A stretch of DNA of 64,000 nucleotides from Rhizoctonia solani (Eukaryota; Basidiomycota; Agaricomycetes; Cantharellales; Ceratobasidiaceae): positions 1,302,001-1,366,000 of the forward strand of contig NC_057375.1 of NCBI RefSeq assembly GCF_016906535.1, written 5' to 3'. Of this stretch, positions 58,966-64,000 are shown in pieces. Below the pieces are notes generated by a model. That model worked only from the letters and a program-made list of their open reading frames with translations. It made no database searches and had not been told where the DNA came from. The first letter of the stretch is position 1. Every line of letters starts with the position of its first letter. The position numbers and the translations under genes are program-made.

Positions 58966-60470
58966 ATGAACTATTTGTTAAAGAGGAGAGAAAACTCACT
59001 CCTATTCATGGGATTTTTAAGACAGGCCTCAAAACAAAGAGTCGCTATGGAAGAGAATCACTGTAAGTTGGCGCCGGGTGTAGAGCATCCCTCGACTGAA
59101 CGTTTCCTTATCAGACTACTACTTCGACACCCCGAGGGGCTCCTACTACTTTGACAACCGCCGTAACTTGTATTCGGAAAGTGACGGCTGGATGGGCACT
59201 TGCTCACTCGACCTAGACTCGAATACTCCCTTCCCTCACTTCTGCATTGGTGATGCGAAATACTGGTTCCATAACGGCCTCTGGGTCCTCGGGTCTGACG
59301 ATATGCTCTACCCTGTTGAGTTGTCGATGGAAAGCAAGGACAATGTGACAAACATACTGGACGGCTCTGGTGTCCCGAACCCAGCCTTCGCGGCTGCTGG
59401 TGACCCGAGTTGGGCGGGGCTGGAACGTCCTGAAACTCAGGATCTCGACAGTAAGTGCTGGCCGGTACTACAAGGGCATTCCGCTGACTGGTACTGTGAA
59501 AGGTTTTCTGTCGTCTCTTGATAGCTCGAGGGCCGAGGACAACATTGGGAAAGTATTCCCAAAAGGTGTTACCGCACATGACCCCTCGACAGAAAAATTC
59601 ATAAGCGCAGAAGCCAACATTTGTGAGCCGGACCACACGTCCGACTTGTCAGTGCTCCCATCGCAAGGAATCAAAGATCTGATTTATTTCGAGTATCCAC
59701 AATTGCTGGCTTTTGACAAGACGCCAGCGCCCGAGGATTGCACCTCCGTCACGCAGCCTCACTTGAGCCTCAGACCTCAGTTTGACTCTGGCCCCGCTCT
59801 GGTAGCTATGTCAGTCTCCGACACATGCGCCCTTGCATCCAAGGAAATAGCGAAAGCTAACGCACCGGAACTCAACTCATACTCACTTCAACGAGCGCTT
59901 CAAGGTAACCCTCTCATTACTTTTTCACCAAACACGCAACTCGCTATCCCGCCTTGCATCTCTTACCCTACTGCTGGTGATACGGTACCCAATGATACGT
60001 CATTGTTCGCTGCGAGTAGCCCTCCCTCGGACGTACCAGCCACTTGTGTATCACAAGACCGTGTTGCCAAGCTCCTAAAAGCGCCCGCTGTGCGCCATGT
60101 AGTAAAGAAACGCAAAGGAGTAAAGCATCGGCGCTGCCCTGTTCGCAGTAAGGTCTTCCGCAGACCACCTAGCTTAGTCGTAAGTGGATGGTACGGCGAA
60201 ATGGTCTATCACTCATACAGTCCCATCTAGGAGCACATCCGTGTCCACACCGGCGAAAAGCGTGAGTCTAGTCCGAGGGTTGATGTGCATTGTTGACCTG
60301 ATGATCATCTGGGTTCAATAGCGTACGGATGCCCATTTATGGGGTGTACTGTCGCATTCGCCACCAAGCAGAACATGAAGCGACACTTCCTTGGGCACCA
60401 AGCCGGCCCACTGGAGAACTACACCCCTTATGTAGGCTCTATGCTTATTTCAAGCTTTATCTTCGGTTAA
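58966..60470 (+). CDS. C2H2 zinc-finger protein, copy Z2, first finger missing a zinc ligand
   Basis: A leader exon (ATG 58966, or 59047) ends ENH before GTAAGT at 59063; the next exon starts YYFDTPRGSYYFDNRRNLYS and runs through DAKYWFHNGLWVLGSD and DGSGVPNPAFAAAGDP to a donor at 59452. A 52-nt intron leads to FLSSLDSSRAEDN, GVTAHDPSTEKFISAEANIC and a Pro/Ser-rich stretch. Finger 1 reads CPVRSKVFRRPPSLV, then after an intron EHIRVHTGEK. The second cysteine of the pair is Arg (CGC at 60144-60146). Finger 2 is complete: YGCPFMGCTVAFATKQNMKR with HFLGH (C-x4-C-x12-H-x3-H). Stop TAA 60468-60470. The frame is otherwise intact. Confidence 0.75.
59079..60224 (+). repeat. Tandem duplication, left copy (partner 62855-64000)
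   Basis: About 1.15 kb is repeated 3,776 bp further on, in the same direction, covering the Z2/Z3 genes. The first 770 bp differ at a few per cent of positions. A stretch of about 245 bp (59872-60118 against 63648-63894) shows no difference I can see. Differences then reappear. Confidence 0.9.
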
Positions 60471-61602
60471 ATTCGTGAACCCAGCGAGATCGAGCAGGGC
60501 GAAAAGCACCGTGGGTCTATTTCGCCTTGTAGAGTCGGCGATAACCGCAGGTGTCATCCTATATTCGTGCCCTACACCTCACTAGGCAATTTTGTGTCTG
60601 ATATCGAGGTAGTTTATCCCCACTCTTTGGGTACAGCCCGCTATCGTTTCCATGGATTACAACTTCTATTGTGCAACGACATATATGTATACTTCCACTA
60701 TGAGCTATCCTATGACATTACTGGTTGCATTAAACCCCAAAGCACAAGCGATCACTTGACACATTGATATTTTACCACAGAAGCGACCGTTCTGTCTACT
60801 GACCACACCCCTGCCATTCTACTGATTTCAGTATCCATCATTTCTGTCCTGTCCTGAATCAACATGGTACATCGTGAACACGAGATATTGCATCATCCAA
60901 CCCAGCCATAATTTCTTCAAACACAGATTTCGTATATCAAAACAGTGTGGAATAGGCGCTGATCGAATCTATCACACTGTCACACGGACATTCACTCCTA
61001 GACGCCGAAATGAGCGGCCATACACATACATTAACCTCGGTAGAATGAACGCTACCAGACATTCTGATTTATTTCCCATCCCAGTGTGCAAGTTCACAAA
61101 AAGAATATTTGTAAGTTTATCACATTCGACCGATCTTTGCGATGATACATTCTACAAAAACGACTTTATTCTCACAGAAGTTGCCGGCGAGGCGGTGCCT
61201 GTGAGAATACTTGACAGTTGAACTTGCGTAGGCCGCATGTAGTGGGGCATGATGCGCATGGCGGACTTTGTATATCATTTACTTACCGGTAAGACGAAAT
61301 AAGCCGGTAGGCAGCACGGGTGAAACTTCAGATGCGTGTGTTTCGGGAGATAAGAAGTGTTCTGACCTAAGGGTGAGATTAGATGTCTTGATAGGAGTTA
61401 CACAGGCTTTCAGCCTCCGACATCTTACACGATGGCCATGCTTCCTGGTTAGTTAACCAGGAATAGCATATCGCCTCGTGCAAATTGACGCCGTCACATT
61501 GTTTGTAAATAAGCTTCCGCATATATTTTCGCCTCTCACTCCTCACACTAAACTCTCTCAAGAGCACAACTTTACCTTGCTGCGACTTATTTTTGCGTCG
61601 CC
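60471..61602. other. No recognisable gene
   Basis: Open frames at 60567-60767 and 60874-61221 (+) have no recognisable motif or splice pattern. Confidence 0.4.
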
Positions 61603-62555
61603 ATGTCTCCAACACAATCCTGTGTGGCCCTACTGGTATCTGAATTAGGCGACAACAATCCTCCACTGGCAGTACTGGGCGCTAATCCTGAGAAGAGGGA
61701 GGCTAGCACCTCCACTCCTATGATGATCGCGAAAATCTCGTAAGAGCTCCATTCGCTTATCATACGGGTTATTTGATGGCTTGTCTGTGAACAGTCCTGT
61801 AGATATGGCTAAGGAGGAGGAGGAGGAAGGGGAGATCTTGGAATATCTAACAACTTTATTTTGTGAGGAATAGCGCTTTCACGATACGTTTGATGCTAAC
61901 GATATATGCAGCTCTCACTAGTCTCGATGGTATCAAGGCTAGTGGCGAAGGCAATGAGCGCGAACCTGCAGCACCAATGACACCAATTGCTCCATTGAAA
62001 AATAAGAAGTGGTCATGGTGGCAACTAGGTTCTGAAGCTATGAATGTTGGGAAACGCGTCTTACAAGCTACAACTGCGGTCTTTGCATATTCTGAGGATG
62101 CTTCAGAGAGCGCCCCTAACAATCAGACTCCTGCCACCAAGGATGAGCGCTCGCCTCAAGTAAGCGAGCTAAACACAAGCGCCAACTGATCACGATCGAG
62201 CTGACGTATTCAAATTCGTCTTAGGAAAATAATTGTGAACTCCCTCCCAAATTAAAACCCTCTGCAAGTCAATGTGGCCACAGCCAAAGTGCTTTAAATA
62301 TTAAGCAACAGTCGGGGCGTGTCGAAGAGGAAGATGGTGAATCTGAACAAGGATCTTTTGAGCCCCGCACCCTAAAGCAACCCACTTCGGCCCCGTAAGT
62401 GTATTACGAAATGGCTATTTATGTGCTGGTAATGACTGACTTGGGATAGGATTCTAGCAATCAAGATTGTCACTGATGAACTTGGTAGGACAGTGTATTT
62501 GGACCTCACATTTGATGCTGATGATATGATTAGGCCCCATCGCCCCTTGGAATGA
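61603..62555 (+). CDS. Hypothetical acidic protein, six exons
   Basis: ATG 61603 (MSPTQSCVALLVSELGDNNP) leads through introns 61739-61793, 61862-61910, 62161-62224 and 62396-62450 with no frame break. Recognisable stretches are EEEEEGEILEYLTTLF, KNKKWSWWQLGSEAMNVGKR, PPKLKPSASQCGHSQSALNI and, at the end, ILAIKIVTDELGRTVYLDLT followed by DADDMIRPHRPLE; TGA 62553-62555. No domain recognised. The steady intron structure argues for a real gene. It lies between the two duplicated zinc-finger genes and was apparently not duplicated with them. Confidence 0.6.
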
Positions 62556-62696
62556 CAAATGCTCTGACAATGTTATCGACGGCAAACTAGCGAAAGACGA
62601 GGTCGATGTTCAGTCGCAACTCGGGGATGAGAAAGAACGTGGGTTCCTCCGTACTCCGTATAGTCGTGCATGAGCTTGACTATCTAAACAGGAAGG

Positions 62697-64000
62697 ATGG
62701 AGGCTGGAATCACGGGGGCTCCTGACGACAACAACTTTGGATCGGTATGCTCAGACAGAAGTTTCTTTATGGGGGGAGACTGATCTAACCACTTCCAGAT
62801 TCTTAGTCCTTGTGAAAAAGATGGAGATCTGAAAAAACGTAAGTTGGCCTGTGGTGCAGAGGGTCTCTTGGTTGAATGTTTCCTTATCAGACTACTACTT
62901 CGACACCCCGAGGGGCTCCTACTACTTTGACAACCGCCGTAACTTGTATTCGGAAAGTGACGGCTGGCTGGCCACTTGCTCACTCGACCTAGACTTGAAC
63001 ACTCCCTTCCCTCACTTCTGCATTGGTGATGCGAAATACTGGTTCCACAACGGCCTCTGGGTCCTCGGGTCTGACAATATCTTCTATCCTGTTGAGTTGT
63101 GGATGGAAGACAATGATAATGTGGTAAACATACTGGACGGCTCTGGTGTCCCGAACCCAGCCTTCGCGGCTGCTGGTGACCCGAGTTTGGCAGGGCTGGA
63201 ATCTCCTGAAACTCAGGATCTCGGCAGTAAGTGCTGGCCGGTACTACAAGGGCATTCCGCTGATCGGTACTATGAAAGATTTTCTGTCGTCTTTTGATAG
63301 ATCGGGGGTCTCGGACAACGTTGGGGAAGTATTCCCAAAAGGTGTTACCGCACATGACCCCTCGACAGAAAAATTCATAAGCGCAGAAGCCAACATTTGT
63401 GAGCCGGACCACACGTTCGACTTGTCAGTGCTCCCATCGCAAGGAATCAAAGATCTGATTTATTTCGAGTATCCACAATTACTGGCTTTTGACAAGATGC
63501 CAGCGCCCGAGGATTGCACCACCGTCCCGCAACCTGACTTGAGCCTCAAATCTCAGCGTGACTCTGGCCCCGCTCTGGTAGCTACGCCAGTCTCCGACAC
63601 ACGCGCTCTTGCACCCAAGGAAGTAGCGAAACCTAAAACTCCGGAACTCAACTCATACTCACTTCAACGAGCGCTTCAAGGTAACCCTCTCATTACTTTT
63701 TCACCAAACACGCAACTCGCTATCCCGCCTTGCATCTCTTACCCTACTGCTGGTGATACGGTACCCAATGATACGTCATTGTTCGCTGCGAGTAGCCCTC
63801 CCTCGGACGTACCAGCCACTTGTGTATCACAAGACCGTGTTGCCAAGCTCCTAAAAGCGCCCGCTGTGCGCCATGTAGTAAAGAAACGCAAAGGAGTAGA
63901 GCATCGGCGCTGCCCTGTTTGCAGTAAGGTCTTCCGCAGACCATGTAGCTTAGTCGTAAGTGGGTCCTACGGTGAACCGGTCTATCACTCATACAGTCCC
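62697..64000 (+). CDS. C2H2 zinc-finger protein, copy Z3, truncated by the window end
   Basis: ATG 62697 (MEAGITGAPDDNNFGS), intron, SPCEKDGDLKK, intron ending 62889, then YYFDTPRGSYYFDNRRNLYS as in Z2. DAKYWFHNGLWVLGSD, a donor at 63228 and an intron like that of Z2 lead to FLSSFDRSGVSDN, GVTAHDPSTEKFISAEANIC and the linker. Finger 1 is complete here: CPVCSKVFRRPCSLV, with the second cysteine TGC at 63920-63922. The histidine half and the second finger should lie beyond position 64000. The leader exons are different from those of Z2, so the duplication boundary falls in the intron before YYFDTP. Probably a nuclear DNA-binding protein. Confidence 0.75.
62855..64000 (+). repeat. Tandem duplication, right copy (partner 59079-60224)
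   Basis: Right-hand partner of the 1.15-kb direct repeat; it continues to the window edge, so its full length is unknown. Homology begins within the intron before the YYFDTP exon. Confidence 0.9.

Noticed and set aside
59058..59636. Minus-strand frames repeated at 62684-63412
   Set aside because: Antisense to Z2 and Z3; they are conserved only because the duplicated coding strand is.

Overview
The window looks like nuclear DNA of a filamentous basidiomycete, most likely Rhizoctonia solani or a close relative in the Ceratobasidiaceae. Genes are broken by many 45-65 nt GT..AG introns. F-box proteins, Zn2Cys6 regulators with the Fungal_trans_2 domain, kinase-like genes and small C2H2 proteins abound. 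The species call is inference from protein character; no marker gene is present.

Layout. 1-4013: GC-rich 3' part of a Ser/Pro/Arg-rich protein with a conserved C-terminal domain. 4.3-5.9 kb: a damaged F-box gene. 7.8-9.1 kb: a degraded LaeA-like methyltransferase. 10.2-10.7 kb: Sec61 beta. 11.6 kb: tRNA-Tyr-like gene. 11.8-12.7 kb: an RBM18-like RRM gene that has lost the RRM core. 13.2-13.8 kb: truncated short-chain dehydrogenase. 14.3-16.6 kb: a Zn2Cys6 regulator with a tandemly duplicated 5' end. 17.3-19.4 kb: cytochrome P450. 20.5-21.2 kb: synaptobrevin. 22.3-22.5 kb: a 61-residue two-exon gene. 24.7-29.5 kb: two tandem TDT/SLAC1-type transporters. 29.8-31.2 kb: ERG6. 31.7-34.4 kb: F-box gene. 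34.9-39.6 kb: DNA2 nuclease-helicase. 39.9-43.9 kb: three eroded kinase-like genes. 44.1-45.9 kb: F-box gene. 46.2-47.6 kb: an Apd1/sucrase-ferredoxin-like protein fused to an adrenodoxin-type ferredoxin. 47.6-48.0 kb: CX9C protein. 48.3-49.1 kb: small secreted protein. 49.4-52.1 and 55.7-57.8 kb: two more Zn2Cys6 regulators. 53.8-55.2, 59.0-60.5 and 62.7-64.0 kb: C2H2 zinc-finger genes, the last two a tandem duplication.

Housekeeping genes (SEC61B, synaptobrevin, ERG6, DNA2) are interleaved with fast-evolving accessory families. Many conserved reading frames are interrupted by single-base changes, often in short homopolymers, including in DNA2 and synaptobrevin. This pattern points to sequence-quality indels for part of the breaks. 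Other lesions (RRM core deletion, SDR truncation, kinase deletions) cannot be explained that way and look like genuine decay. No rRNA, CRISPR array or recognisable transposase/reverse transcriptase was found.
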